A stretch of DNA of 64,000 nucleotides, from positions 248,001 through 312,000 of the forward strand of contig NZ_JANAVZ010000004.1 of the NCBI RefSeq assembly GCF_025195095.1, given 5' to 3'. Under the pieces are notes generated by a model that was given only the letters and a program-made list of their open reading frames with translations, made no database searches and was not told where the DNA came from. How positions within the stretch are numbered: position 1 is the first letter of the stretch; every line of letters starts with the position of its first letter. This document shows, in pieces, positions 41,913 through 50,878 of the stretch. The stretch is from Paracoccus maritimus. GTDB lineage: Bacteria > Pseudomonadota > Alphaproteobacteria > Rhodobacterales > Rhodobacteraceae. Made by a program: the position numbers and the translations under genes.

Positions 41913-44585
41913 TTATTCCTGCCCCGGCAAGGTCCCCCGCAGCGTGCCGCCTGGCGGTCTTGCGGGCAGAGTGATCCGGAACGCCGCGCCTCCCTGCCCC
42001 GGCAGATAGGCGATATCGCCGCCCAGAACGGCCATGATCTCGCGACAGATGGCAAGCCCCAGACCGGCACCCCCGGCGCGCGACGGATCATTGAGACGCG
42101 CGAATTTCTCGAAGATCAGCGCCTGACGTCCGGCCTCGATCCCCGCACCGTTGTCGAAGATGTCGATCTGCGCGCCGCCGGGATGCAGGCGACGGACGCG
42201 GATGCCCAGCACCGGCCGCGCGGCATCGCAATATTTGCGTGCGTTGGACACGACATTGATCAGCACCTGCAACAGACGGTCGGCATCGGTGATGACGGCC
42301 ACATGCTCGGACGGCAGGTCACGGTCGATGGTGAAGACACGTTCCGGGCGGGTCGCAGAGGCGGCGTCCAGCGCCCGGTCGATCAGATCATGAAGATTTG
42401 CGACGCCCAGTTGCAACTGCGTGCCGCCGCTTTCCAGCACCGACAGATCCAGCAGGTCGTCAAGCAGCCGGGTCAGGCGTCCCGCCTCGGCATGGATGAT
42501 CCCGGCAAAGCGCGCACGCTCTTCCTCGGACAGATCGGGTGTCATCAGGATCTCGGAGAAGGCCCGGACCGAGGTCATCGGCGTCCGCAACTCGTGGCTG
42601 ATCTGACCCAGAAAGGCATCCTTCTGCACGGAAAGCGCCGTCAGTTTGTCATTCGCCTCGCGCAGCTGGGTGGCCGTGCGCGCCAGTTCGCTGGTCGCGT
42701 TTTCCAGGCGCTGGGTCTCTTCCTTCGCCCGCTGCGCCTCGTCGGCGACTTCCAGCAGGTCCGACACGGTCAGCGCCACGCCCCCTGCCACGCGATCGAT
42801 CATCGCATGTGCGGTCGCCGCCCCGATAGATCCGGCCAGCCGGCGTTCCAGCCGCGTCAGGAAATTGGGAGTCATGTCCGGCAGATAGCCCGATTTTCCC
42901 TGCGCCGCCGCCTCGGCCTGAAAGAACCGCAGGGCGGCGTCGGCGCCCCAGACGCGGCGCGTCATCGCCAGCAACGGCTCGGCCCTGTCGTCGCCGCGCA
43001 TCATCCGGCTGTGCCGGATCGGCTCGACCGCGCTGACAAAGGACAGGCCCTGCAACCGCTCGACCGGGTCGGGCAGACCGAAGATCGACACTGTGATGAA
43101 GGCCACCGTGTTCAGCGTCAGCGCCACGAAGATGCTGAAGGCCAGCGGATCGACCCCCTGCGGCAGTTCCGGCACCTTGCCGATCCCGACCGATGGCAGA
43201 AAGATCAGTAGCATCCATAGCGCAAAGCCGATCCCGAACCCCGCATAGGCGCCTTGGCGGTTGGCACCTCGCCACATCAAGCCACCCAGCATCACCGGCA
43301 GAACCTGCGCCATGCCGGTGAAGGCCACCAGCCCCATCGCGGCCAGCGCCGCCGCCCCGCCCGAGGCTTCGTGATAGACCCAGCCGGCACCGACGACGGC
43401 CAGAATGGCAAGCCGGCGTGCGTTCAGAACGAAGCCGCGCAGATCCTCGGTATCCTCGCCTGCCGGGCGCCGGCGCAGCCCCAGCCAGAATGGCACGATC
43501 CAATGGTTCGAGATCATCGTTGCAAGGGCGATGGCGCATACCACCACCATCGAGGTCGCGGCCGAAAAACCGCCCAAAAAGACCAGAAAGGCCAGCAGAT
43601 TCTGCCCGGACGCGGCGGGCAGCGTCAGGACAAACAGGTCGGGATTGGCATCGGCTGGAAGCAGTTCGCGGCCCATCACGGCGATCGGCAGCACGAACAG
43701 CGACATCGCGAACAGATAGGCCGGGAACGCCCATCCTGCGACATGCAGCCGGTCTTCGTCGGCGGCCTCGACGACCATCACCTGAAACATGCGTGGCAAG
43801 GTCACGACCGCCGCCGCCGCAACCAGGATCAGCGCGGTCCAGCGATCTGGCTTCAGCAACCATCCCTCGGCAATCACAGGATCGTCGGTCGCGCGCGCGA
43901 TCCGCGCCAGCATGTCGGCGGGACCGTCTGCAAGCCCCCACACGACGAAGATCCCCAGCGCCAGAAAGGCCAGCAGCTTGACCAACGCCTCCAGTGCGAT
44001 CGCCGTGACGACGCCGTGATGACGTTCGTCCGCGGCCAGGTTGCGGGTGCCGAACAGGATGGTGAACAGAGCCAGCCCGGCCGCAACCCACAATCCGGTT
44101 CCCCCGGCGACGCCGTTCAGTGCCGCATCCGGCGCGTCATCGGTCGCGAACACCTCGAAGGACAGACGCACGGATTGCAATTGCAGCGCGATATACGGCG
44201 TCGCCGCGATCACGGCGATCAGCGTGATCAGTGCGGCCAGCGGGTTCGATTTCCCGAAACGGGCCGAAATCAGATCCGCGATCGAGGTGACATGGTGCAT
44301 CCGCGCAACGCGGACAAGGCGGCGCAGTCCCCACCAGGCGCCCGCGAAGACCACCGTCGGCCCCAGATAGATCGTCGCGAACTCCAACCCCGATCGGCTG
44401 GCATAGCCGACCGCCCCATAAAACGTCCAGGCCGAGCAATAGACCGACAGCGACAGCGTATAGATCAGCGGATGATCCAGCCACCGCACCCGACCACGCG
44501 CGGCCGCGCGGTCGGCGGCGAATGCGACCCCGAACATCAGGACGACATAGGCCAGACAACCGGCGACTAGCGTCTCAAAGGGCAT
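41913..44585 (-). CDS. Hybrid sodium:solute symporter / histidine kinase
   Basis: An 890-residue membrane sensor. Residues about 1-520 form a sodium:solute symporter-like domain with about 13 TMs (YCSAWTFYGAVGY, HHVTSIADLISARFGKSN). A linker and a short coiled coil lead to the DHp domain with phospho-acceptor His664 (SHELRTPMTSVRAFSEIL) and the HATPase domain (LINVVSNARKYC, DNGAGIEAG, GGAGLGLAIC). CbrA and CrbS are known kinases of this build that respond to carbon sources. The start MPFETLV at 44585 overlaps the small membrane gene by 11 bases, implying coupling. The ligand is unknown. Confidence 0.9.
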   Translation of the reverse strand: MPFETLVAGCLAYVVLMFGVAFAADRAAARGRVRWLDHPLIYTLSLSVYCSAWTFYGAVGYASRSGLEFATIYLGPTVVFAGAWWGLRRLVRVARMHHVTSIADLISARFGKSNPLAALITLIAVIAATPYIALQLQSVRLSFEVFATDDAPDAALNGVAGGTGLWVAAGLALFTILFGTRNLAADERHHGVVTAIALEALVKLLAFLALGIFVVWGLADGPADMLARIARATDDPVIAEGWLLKPDRWTALILVAAAAVVTLPRMFQVMVVEAADEDRLHVAGWAFPAYLFAMSLFVLPIAVMGRELLPADANPDLFVLTLPAASGQNLLAFLVFLGGFSAATSMVVVCAIALATMISNHWIVPFWLGLRRRPAGEDTEDLRGFVLNARRLAILAVVGAGWVYHEASGGAAALAAMGLVAFTGMAQVLPVMLGGLMWRGANRQGAYAGFGIGFALWMLLIFLPSVGIGKVPELPQGVDPLAFSIFVALTLNTVAFITVSIFGLPDPVERLQGLSFVSAVEPIRHSRMMRGDDRAEPLLAMTRRVWGADAALRFFQAEAAAQGKSGYLPDMTPNFLTRLERRLAGSIGAATAHAMIDRVAGGVALTVSDLLEVADEAQRAKEETQRLENATSELARTATQLREANDKLTALSVQKDAFLGQISHELRTPMTSVRAFSEILMTPDLSEEERARFAGIIHAEAGRLTRLLDDLLDLSVLESGGTQLQLGVANLHDLIDRALDAASATRPERVFTIDRDLPSEHVAVITDADRLLQVLINVVSNARKYCDAARPVLGIRVRRLHPGGAQIDIFDNGAGIEAGRQALIFEKFARLNDPSRAGGAGLGLAICREIMAVLGGDIAYLPGQGGAAFRITLPARPPGGTLRGTLPGQE

Positions 44586-44898
44586 CGCCGTTCCTTTCGG
44601 ACCGTTCTTCCTGCGTGGCCCTGGCCACCCCTGCGGCATCGGCGACCTCTGCCTCGGCACGCAATGTGGCGGCTTCAGCGCGCAGCAATGCGCGATGCAG
44701 CAACCAGACCGCAAGAATCATCGCCGCCCACAAGCAGAACAGCCAGACAGCACCCGAGGCAAAGCTGACCTCGCGCGGCATCCACCAGACCGGCACCAAG
44801 ACACTCAGCACAGCGATGACGGGCAGCACGCGGGCCGCATCGCCCAGACGGCGACGCCGGAACGAGGCGCGTTCCAGAAACAGCGGTCGGTCCGGCAT
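44575..44898 (-). CDS. Small two-TM protein preceding the sensor kinase
   Basis: A 107-residue protein with two hydrophobic helices (about 24-40 VLPVIAVLSVLVPVWW and about 48-68 AVWLFCLWAAMILAVWLLH) and a C-terminal helix rich in A, E and R. Small two-TM partners (DUF485/DUF4212 type) often accompany symporters of the acetate-permease class, but I cannot place this one in a named family. AAAGGTG lies before the ATG at 44898. It overlaps the kinase gene, so it is likely an accessory subunit. Confidence 0.65.
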   Translation of the reverse strand: MPDRPLFLERASFRRRRLGDAARVLPVIAVLSVLVPVWWMPREVSFASGAVWLFCLWAAMILAVWLLHRALLRAEAATLRAEAEVADAAGVARATQEERSERNGDAL

Positions 44899-44929
44899 CA
44901 GCACGCACCTTTCGCGGGGCAGTGTGGTG

Positions 44930-45289
44930 TCATGCCAGCATCCGGCGCACCATGGCGCGCAATTCATCGTTGGCGAAAGGCTTGGGCAGCACGGCATCCG
45001 ACTGTGCGGCGGCGCTGACCGTATCGCCCCGCGCGGTCAGCATCAGCACAGGCGTCGCGGCCAGCGCCGGATCGGAGTCCGCGCGCAGATCGGCCAGAAT
45101 CTCGGCACCCGAGCGGTTCGGCAGCATCAGATCAAGGATCAGCAGCCGCGGCCTGCAGTCGCGAATCGCCTCGATCGCGCCACGCCCGTCGGCATGCAGC
45201 GCCAGCCGCCAGCCGTCGCGGTCCAGAATGAAACGCACCGCCTCGGCGATGTTCGGTTCATCCTCGATCATCAGGATATCCAGCACCAT
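44930..45289 (-). CDS. Single-domain response regulator (CheY-like)
   Basis: A 119-residue receiver with nothing attached. The acidic pair Glu9/Asp10, phosphorylation site Asp53 (LLILDLMLPN), Thr85 (MLTARG) and Lys103 (LPKPF) are all in place, so it should be phosphorylatable. With no output domain it must act by binding a partner, as CheY does. The kinase two genes on is the probable donor. The start is ATG 45289 (MVLDILMIEDE); the longer reading adds an unrelated leader. Confidence 0.92.
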   Translation of the reverse strand: MVLDILMIEDEPNIAEAVRFILDRDGWRLALHADGRGAIEAIRDCRPRLLILDLMLPNRSGAEILADLRADSDPALAATPVLMLTARGDTVSAAAQSDAVLPKPFANDELRAMVRRMLA

Positions 45290-45390
45290 CGGCTCTGCCC
45301 GGCCTCCCCCCATGCAGATGCAGCAGATCATGGGCCGGAAGCGCCGCACCTGTCAAAGCCCCATTCCATCTCGGAACCGGCACAAAGGTC

Positions 45391-46665
45391 CTATCTGGCC
45401 AGCAGGATCGACGGCTCGCGTCGCGCGGCGCAATCGGCACGCGGGCAGATGCGGCATGACGGGCCGATGGGAACTTCCGGCAGGGCCGGTGCCGACGCGG
45501 ATGCGGGGGCGGGTTGAAAAAGCATCTGTGCACGTCCCAGCACCGGCCCGCTGATCCCGGACGGCTGGCTGCGCGTCGCATAGCTGAGCGTCGTGAACCT
45601 GCGTCCTTCAGGCGTCACCACCAGATGCGCCATCGCCGTCTGGGGCGCTGCAAGCGCCTGATATAAAGGCCAAAGCGGGCAGGCATCGCCGGGACGCGGC
45701 AATGGAAATCCCGGCGCCGGGCGGCGCAGCGTCAACGCCCCAGAGCCGTCGCACACCAGCAGCCCGGCACGGGCGAAACCTTCCGGGCGCAACGCCGCAA
45801 GCCGGCGCATGACCAGGTCCAGCGGCGCACCCAGACGCGCCGCGATCGAAACGGCATCGGCCTGATCCACCGAGGCCGCGGACAGGTCGGCATCGGGCAG
45901 CCGTTCACGCTCTTCCTCGAGTCTGGCAAGATGCGTCCGCGCCAGTTGCCGTGCGGCGTCCGAGGCCAGGTCGCCTGCCTCGTCCACCGGCGGCGCACCT
46001 GCGGCCATCCATGCCTCGACTTCTTCCTGCGGCGTGAAGATCGGGCTTTCGGCCTCGAAACTGTCCAGATACGCCACCAACGCCTGCGCCGTGGTGGACA
46101 ATCGCAGGCTGTCCTGATCGAGATTTGCGTGAAATCGGTGACGCCAGTCGTCAGGAATCTCGCCTTCATCGGCCAGTATTGACGCGGTCGAGCGGACCGA
46201 CGTCACCGCCGAGAGGATTTCGTGCAGCGTAGTCAGCAGATATGGATCCTGCCGCATCCGGTCGGATAGATTGACCAGTTGCCGTTCAAGCGCCTCGGAC
46301 CGGCGCGCGGTCGCCATCAGCGCCTCGGCCCAACCCGGAAACCGGGCAAGGAATTCCGGCGCTTGATCAAGTTCCGGCGGCGACCCCGACACGATCTCGG
46401 GCGCGCGGGATGCCGCGTCCCGCAGCGCCGCGATCCGGGCCTCTTCCCGTCCCTCCGCAAGATCCTCGGAAGGCACCTGAAGCACCTCGGCCAGCCGCTG
46501 GACCAGGTCGGCTCCGACCGGCCTGCGGTTATGTTCGATGAGGTTCAGATAGGCGGGTGAAATTCCAGCCGCCCTGGCAACATCGGCCTGCCGACGCGAC
46601 AACGCAAGGCGTCGTTCGCGAATGCGGGTTCCGGTCAGGACATGGGGCGCGCCGCGCTGGGTCAT
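45391..46665 (-). CDS. HTH regulator with DHp-like middle and ScfR-type C-terminus
   Basis: A 424-residue regulator. Residues 10-65 are an XRE helix-turn-helix (RIRERRLALSRRQADVARAAGISPAYLNLIEHNRRP). The C-terminus has the ScfR short-chain acyl regulator hallmark, a cysteine cluster Cys404/Cys407/Cys412 (SCRICPRADC). The middle usually holds a peptidase-like M78 domain, but here no HExxH is seen; instead residues 138-202 resemble a histidine-kinase dimerisation hairpin with His148 in LHEILSAVTSVRSTASIL. It lies upstream of the receiver and kinase on the same strand. A role in short-chain acid metabolism is inferred from the family. Confidence 0.82.
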   Translation of the reverse strand: MTQRGAPHVLTGTRIRERRLALSRRQADVARAAGISPAYLNLIEHNRRPVGADLVQRLAEVLQVPSEDLAEGREEARIAALRDAASRAPEIVSGSPPELDQAPEFLARFPGWAEALMATARRSEALERQLVNLSDRMRQDPYLLTTLHEILSAVTSVRSTASILADEGEIPDDWRHRFHANLDQDSLRLSTTAQALVAYLDSFEAESPIFTPQEEVEAWMAAGAPPVDEAGDLASDAARQLARTHLARLEEERERLPDADLSAASVDQADAVSIAARLGAPLDLVMRRLAALRPEGFARAGLLVCDGSGALTLRRPAPGFPLPRPGDACPLWPLYQALAAPQTAMAHLVVTPEGRRFTTLSYATRSQPSGISGPVLGRAQMLFQPAPASASAPALPEVPIGPSCRICPRADCAARREPSILLAR

Positions 46666-46758
46666 GGAAACGATGAAACCGCGCGGCGAAGATCAGTGCA
46701 AGCCGGTTCGGGCGGCATGGATCGAAACGAACCGCGAGGGGGTGCCGACCTTGCGGTC

Positions 46759-46819
46759 GGCGTGCTGCCGCCCCAGCCGGGACCGCGCCGCTGACGCGGC
46801 GCGCGGACGGCAGCACGCC
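46759..46819. repeat. Nested perfect inverted repeats
   Basis: An outer stem pairs GGCGTGCTGCCG at 46759-46770 with CGGCAGCACGCC at 46808-46819 (12 bp). Inside it CGCGCCGC at 46784-46791 pairs with GCGGCGCG at 46796-46803 around a TGAC loop. It lies 9 bases beyond the DUF815 stop. A similar CCGCGC-TGAC-GCGCGG hairpin occurs at 55221-55236. It may terminate or stabilise the tat operon transcript. Confidence 0.6.
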
Positions 46820-46828
46820 AAGGCAGCA

Positions 46829-47686
46829 TCACACCGGGATGCCGTGCCTGCCCGCAAGATCCGTGAACAGTTGCCACGCAACACGTCCCGACCGGCCGCC
46901 GCGGGTCGCCTGCCATTCGACGGCTTCGGCCCGCAGAAGCTCGGGCTCGATCGGCAGGTCATAGGCGTCGCAATAGCCCTGAACCATCGCCAGATACTCC
47001 TCCTGCGAACAAGGATGAAACCCCAGCCACAACCCGAACCGGTCCGACAATGAGACTTTTTCCTCGACCGCCTCTCCGGGATGGATCGCTGTCGAACGTT
47101 CATTGTCGATCATGTCGCGGGGCATCAGGTGCCGGCGGTTCGACGTGGCGTACAGGATCACATTCCCGGGCCGGCCGTTGATGCCGCCATCCAGCACCGC
47201 CTTGAGTGACTTGTACTGCGTATCGTCATGGCTGAAGGACAGGTCGTCCGAGAACAGCAGAAAGCGCCTGTCGCGCGCATGGCCAAGGATCGCCAGCAGA
47301 CGCCCGACCGAACCCAGATCCTCTCGTGCGATCTCGACCAGCACCAGCGGCAGCCCCTGTGCCACCGCTTCGGCGTGAACGGCCTTGACCAGGGACGACT
47401 TGCCCATCCCGCGCGCGCCCCATAGCAGCGCGTTGTTGGCGCCGAAGCCGCGCGCGAATTGCAGCGTGTTGGCCAGCAGAGTGTCCTTGGAACGGTCAAT
47501 CCCGATCAACTGCACCAGATCGACGCGATTGACGATCTCGACCGGTTCCAGACGATCGGGATCGGGATGCCAGACATAGGCGGTGGCTTCGGTGAAACTG
47601 GGCACCGGCGCGGGTGGGGGGGCCAGACGTTCAAAGGCCTCGGCGATCCGGGTCAGCGCGCAGGTCTCGTCGCCCTCTCCCCTCAT
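46829..47686 (-). CDS. DUF815 family ATP-binding protein
   Basis: A 285-residue AAA-like ATPase of the DUF815 family. Walker A is [17 protein letters not shown], Walker B is [11 protein letters not shown], and the sensor segment is [17 protein letters not shown], with conserved [18 protein letters not shown]. The family is widespread with no defined role. Here it overlaps tatC by 4 bases (ATGA), as the last gene of the tat operon; a link to protein export is possible but not shown. Confidence 0.9.
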   Translation of the reverse strand: MRGEGDETCALTRIAEAFERLAPPPAPVPSFTEATAYVWHPDPDRLEPVEIVNRVDLVQLIGIDRSKDTLLANTLQFARGFGANNALLWGARGMGKSSLVKAVHAEAVAQGLPLVLVEIAREDLGSVGRLLAILGHARDRRFLLFSDDLSFSHDDTQYKSLKAVLDGGINGRPGNVILYATSNRRHLMPRDMIDNERSTAIHPGEAVEEKVSLSDRFGLWLGFHPCSQEEYLAMVQGYCDAYDLPIEPELLRAEAVEWQATRGGRSGRVAWQLFTDLAGRHGIPV

Positions 47687-48570
47687 GCGCCGTCCTTTTC
47701 GTCTTCGTCGTCATCGACCCACAGCCCCTGGGCCCGCAGTTCGGCCTCGCGCCGCTTCTGGATCCGGCGAACCAGCTGGATCGAAATTTCGTAAAGGCCG
47801 TAAACCACCGTGAACAGCACCACCTGGCTGACGACGTCAGGTGGCGTGGCGACGGCGGCCAGCATCAGAATGGCGACGACGGCGTATTTGCGGACCGAGC
47901 CAAGCCCTTCGGCCGTGACCAGCCCGGCCTTGCCCATCAGGGTCAGAAGCACGGGCAGCTGGAAGCTGAGCCCGAAGGAAAGGATGAACTTGGTCGTCAG
48001 CGACAGGTATTCGTCCACCGAGCCCTGAAAGACGATCGCCGCCATCGGATTGTCAGCGACGGCCTGCGCGGCCTCGCCCGAGCCGTCATCGGGCAGTGCA
48101 AGCGGCCCCTGCTGAAAGCCCAGGAAGAAATCGTAAGCCATCGGCAGGATGATGTAATAGGCGAAAGCCGCGCCCAAAAAGAACATCACAGGCGAGGCGA
48201 TCAGGAACGGCAGAAAAGCGCTTTTCTCGTTGCGATACAGGCCCGGCGCGACGAAACGCCACATCTGATAGGCGATGATCGGAAAGGCCAGCGCAAAGCC
48301 GCCAAGCAACGAGATGCGGATGGCGACGAAGAAGCCTTCCTGCAATTTCAACAGGATCAGGCCGCATTCCTGGCCGCGCAATTCCAGAGCGTGGCAGATC
48401 GGCCGCGTCAGGAAATTGTAGATCGGATTCCAGACCGTATAGCACAGCACCATTGCCACGATGAACGCCAAGAGCGACCAGATGATCCGGGTGCGCAGCT
48501 CGGCAAGATGTTCGATCAGCGGGGCCGAGCTGTCGTCAAGCTCGTCGTCCGGATGGGTCTTGCTGGCCAA
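47683..48570 (-). CDS. tatC: Sec-independent protein translocase TatC
   Basis: A 295-residue inner-membrane protein with six TMs that recognises twin-arginine signal peptides. Conserved regions are [14 protein letters not shown] at the N-terminus, the [18 protein letters not shown] loop and [12 protein letters not shown]. The C-terminus ends in a charged cytosolic tail. It starts 1 base after tatB and overlaps DUF815, giving the order tatA-tatB-tatC-DUF815. Confidence 0.96.
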   Translation of the reverse strand: MASKTHPDDELDDSSAPLIEHLAELRTRIIWSLLAFIVAMVLCYTVWNPIYNFLTRPICHALELRGQECGLILLKLQEGFFVAIRISLLGGFALAFPIIAYQMWRFVAPGLYRNEKSAFLPFLIASPVMFFLGAAFAYYIILPMAYDFFLGFQQGPLALPDDGSGEAAQAVADNPMAAIVFQGSVDEYLSLTTKFILSFGLSFQLPVLLTLMGKAGLVTAEGLGSVRKYAVVAILMLAAVATPPDVVSQVVLFTVVYGLYEISIQLVRRIQKRREAELRAQGLWVDDDEDEKDGA

Positions 48571-48571
48571 T

Positions 48572-49087
48572 TCAGTCGTCTTTCATGTCGCTGCGACGCA
48601 CTGCGTGCAAACGCCTTGCCCCGGTGCCCGGGGTGGTCGCCGATTGTCCGTCGGATTCGGTTTCGCCGGTTGCAGCCCCGGTCTTCGACGTCGCCGCCGA
48701 TGCCGCACTTGCGGCGGTCGCGCCGTCGCCGGCCGGCTTCGGCGTCGCACTCGGATCCGCACCAGGATCGCGTTGCGCCTTGCCGCGCGAATCCGGCACC
48801 TTGGGATCCCATTTCTCGAAACGGTCGGCAGCACGATCCAGCGCATCCAAGCCCAACGACTTTTTCGAGGTCAGGGATTTCAGCTCGTGGATGCTGTTCG
48901 ATGCCTCGTCCAGACCCGACCCCTTGGCCGCGTCCTCCATCGCCGAGGTAAACTCGCGCGCCATGCTGCGCGCCTTCGCCGTAAACCGCCCCAGCGAGTG
49001 AAACAGGTGCGGCAGATCCTTGGGACCGACGACGATCAGCGCCACGACGCCGATCAGCAGCAGTTCGGTCCAACCGATATCCAACAT
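48572..49087 (-). CDS. tatB: Sec-independent protein translocase TatB
   Basis: A 171-residue protein with one N-terminal TM ([22 protein letters not shown]), the invariant GPKDLP hinge and an amphipathic helix ([20 protein letters not shown]). A long A/T/P/G-rich tail fills the rest. TatB with TatC forms the signal-peptide receptor. It is longer than E. coli-type minimal cores only in the disordered tail. It starts 22 bases after tatA. Confidence 0.95.
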   Translation of the reverse strand: MLDIGWTELLLIGVVALIVVGPKDLPHLFHSLGRFTAKARSMAREFTSAMEDAAKGSGLDEASNSIHELKSLTSKKSLGLDALDRAADRFEKWDPKVPDSRGKAQRDPGADPSATPKPAGDGATAASAASAATSKTGAATGETESDGQSATTPGTGARRLHAVRRSDMKDD

Positions 49088-49109
49088 GATGCGCCGCGCC
49101 CTTGCCCGA

Positions 49110-49349
49110 TCAGCTGCGGTCGGTGGTGTGCGGCGTCACGTCGCGCGCTTTTTCGCCGGGCACATCACGTGTCTCGTCGTCGGTGGCGGCGTTCTCGATC
49201 TCTTCCGAGCCGTCCTTGACGCCCCTCTTGAAGGCCGTGATGCCCTTGCCGACTTCGCCCATCAGGGACGAGATCTTGCCGCGCCCGAACAGGACCAGCA
49301 CAACGACTGCGATCAGAAGAAGGCCGGGAAGGCCGATATTGTTCAGCAT
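49110..49349 (-). CDS. tatA: Sec-independent protein translocase TatA
   Basis: A 79-residue pore-forming Tat subunit: short N-terminal TM ([18 protein letters not shown]), FGRGK hinge, amphipathic helix ([21 protein letters not shown]) and an acidic disordered tail. AGGGAG lies 5 bases before the ATG at 49349. It is the first gene of the tat operon and is divergent from marC. Confidence 0.95.
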   Translation of the reverse strand: MLNNIGLPGLLLIAVVVLVLFGRGKISSLMGEVGKGITAFKRGVKDGSEEIENAATDDETRDVPGEKARDVTPHTTDRS

Positions 49350-49506
49350 GCGAAACTCCCTTGCCGGACGGGCCGACCGTCCGCGCGACAGATTTAGGGC
49401 CTCGCCGCCCGGATTGCAAAGCCCGAATGCAGGATCACGCAAGCGTTTGGATCCGGGCGCCGTCGTTGCGCTTGGCACCGCGGGCGGGGCGGGCGATAAG
49501 GGGCGG

Positions 49507-50124
49507 ATGGATATGTCGCCCTATATCACGGCTTTCGTCACGCTGTTCGTGGTCATCGACCCGGTCGGACTGGCGCCGATCTTCATTGCGCTGACGCCCG
49601 GCATGGACAGTGCACAGCGCCGCCGGATCGGTTTCCGCGCGCTGGTCATCGCGGCGGTGCTGCTGACCATGTTCGGCCTTGCCGGCGAGGCGATCCTGTC
49701 GGGCATCGGCATCTCGATCTCGGCCTTCCGCATCGCCGGCGGGCTGCTGCTGTTCCTGACCGCGCTGGACATGCTGTTCGAGCGGCGGACCGAGCGGCGG
49801 GAGGGTCAGGGCCATGACGACCCGTCCGACCACGATCCCTCGGTCTTTCCGCTGGCCATGCCACTGCTTGCCGGGCCGGGCGCGCTGGCGACGATGATCC
49901 TGCTGGCCGGGCAGCAGCCCGGCTGGGGTCATATCGTGCTGGTGCATCTGGTCATGCTGGCGGTGCTGGCGATCGCGATGATGCTGTTCCACCTGGCGAC
50001 ACCGCTGGCCCGCGCCCTGGGCCGGACCGGCACGATGGTTGTCACCCGTCTTCTGGGCATGCTTCTTGCGGCGCTTTCGGTGCAGTTCGTCATCGACGGC
50101 CTGAAGGGCTCGGGGCTGCTGTGA
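49507..50124 (+). CDS. MarC family integral membrane protein
   Basis: A 205-residue protein with six TMs in two similar halves, the MarC layout ([46 protein letters not shown]). A charged loop rich in D, R and H separates the halves. MarC proteins were once tied to multidrug resistance, but the role is not established. The start could be 49513, 6 bases later, which is better spaced from AAGGGG. Its stop overlaps the next gene in TGATG. Confidence 0.88.
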   Translation: MDMSPYITAFVTLFVVIDPVGLAPIFIALTPGMDSAQRRRIGFRALVIAAVLLTMFGLAGEAILSGIGISISAFRIAGGLLLFLTALDMLFERRTERREGQGHDDPSDHDPSVFPLAMPLLAGPGALATMILLAGQQPGWGHIVLVHLVMLAVLAIAMMLFHLATPLARALGRTGTMVVTRLLGMLLAALSVQFVIDGLKGSGLL

Positions 50125-50693
50125 TGGCCGGTGAAGACGGGATGCAGCTTGCCTACTATATCGTCCTGCTGGTGGTGATCGGCGGTGCGATGCTGTTCGA
50201 GTTGTCGGGCCGTGGCGGTCAGGCGTTGCGTCAGCTTGTGCTGTGGGTTGTCATCTTCGCCGGCGCGATCTTCGCCGCCGATCTATGGCTGGACGGCGGC
50301 GGCCCGCGGCAGCAGGTCATGCAGGGCGGCCGGATCGAGATCCCGGTCGGCCGCGACGGTCATTTTCACCTGACCGCCGAACTGAATGGCGTCGACGTGC
50401 GGTTCATCGTGGATACCGGCGCCTCGACCATCGCCCTGGGCCCCGAGGACGCGCGCCGCATCGGCATCGAGCCCGACGATCTGGCATATGTCGGACGGGC
50501 GATGACCGCCAATGGCGAGGTTCAGACCGCGCCTGTCACGATCGACGAATTCGCGATCGGCGACATCGTGGATCGCAATGTGCGCGCCTGGGTGATCGGC
50601 GGAGATCTGGACGGCTCGCTTCTGGGCATGTCCTATCTGCGCACCTTCGCGCGCGTCAGTTTCGAAAACGATCTTCTGATCCTCGAACGCTGA
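50124..50693 (+). CDS. Membrane-anchored clan AA aspartic protease
   Basis: A 189-residue protein with two N-terminal hydrophobic segments (about 8-25 and 35-52) and a retropepsin-like domain. The active-site motif VRFIVDTGASTIAL and the flap and hydrophobic GSLLGMSYL region are clear, matching the TIGR02281 family. One domain per chain implies a homodimer acting in the periplasm. Its substrate is unknown. It overlaps marC in TGATG and ends before the TPP riboswitch. Confidence 0.87.
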   Translation: MAGEDGMQLAYYIVLLVVIGGAMLFELSGRGGQALRQLVLWVVIFAGAIFAADLWLDGGGPRQQVMQGGRIEIPVGRDGHFHLTAELNGVDVRFIVDTGASTIALGPEDARRIGIEPDDLAYVGRAMTANGEVQTAPVTIDEFAIGDIVDRNVRAWVIGGDLDGSLLGMSYLRTFARVSFENDLLILER

Positions 50694-50730
50694 CTTGAAT
50701 CCCGCTCGCACCGGGTCTAGGCTTTCGTCA

Positions 50731-50820
50731 TTCCGTTGGGGTGCCCCGAGATCCGGGGCTGAGAGGCCGCGTGCCAACCCATCGAACCTGATCCGGGCAA
50801 TGCCGGCGTAGGGAACGGAG
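50731..50820 (+). promoter_or_regulatory. TPP riboswitch (THI element)
   Basis: All conserved THI-box parts are present: GGGGTGCC, the GGGGCTGAGA helix-loop, ACCC and ATCGAACCTGATCCGGGCAATGCCGGCGTAGGGA. A closing helix pairs TTCCGTT at 50731-50737 with AACGGAG at 50814-50820. It lies 58 bases before thiD, so thiamine pyrophosphate should shut down the whole thi operon, most likely by masking its ribosome-binding site. Confidence 0.97.
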
Positions 50821-50878
50821 TTTCGGGGCCGGACGCGCCCCCTCCCCCCTTCATGTCGCAACCCATCGGAGGAACGAC

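Noticed and set aside
45391..46665. IrrE/M78 peptidase domain in the HTH regulator
   Set aside because: No HExxH motif occurs in the middle region; the segment resembles a DHp hairpin instead.
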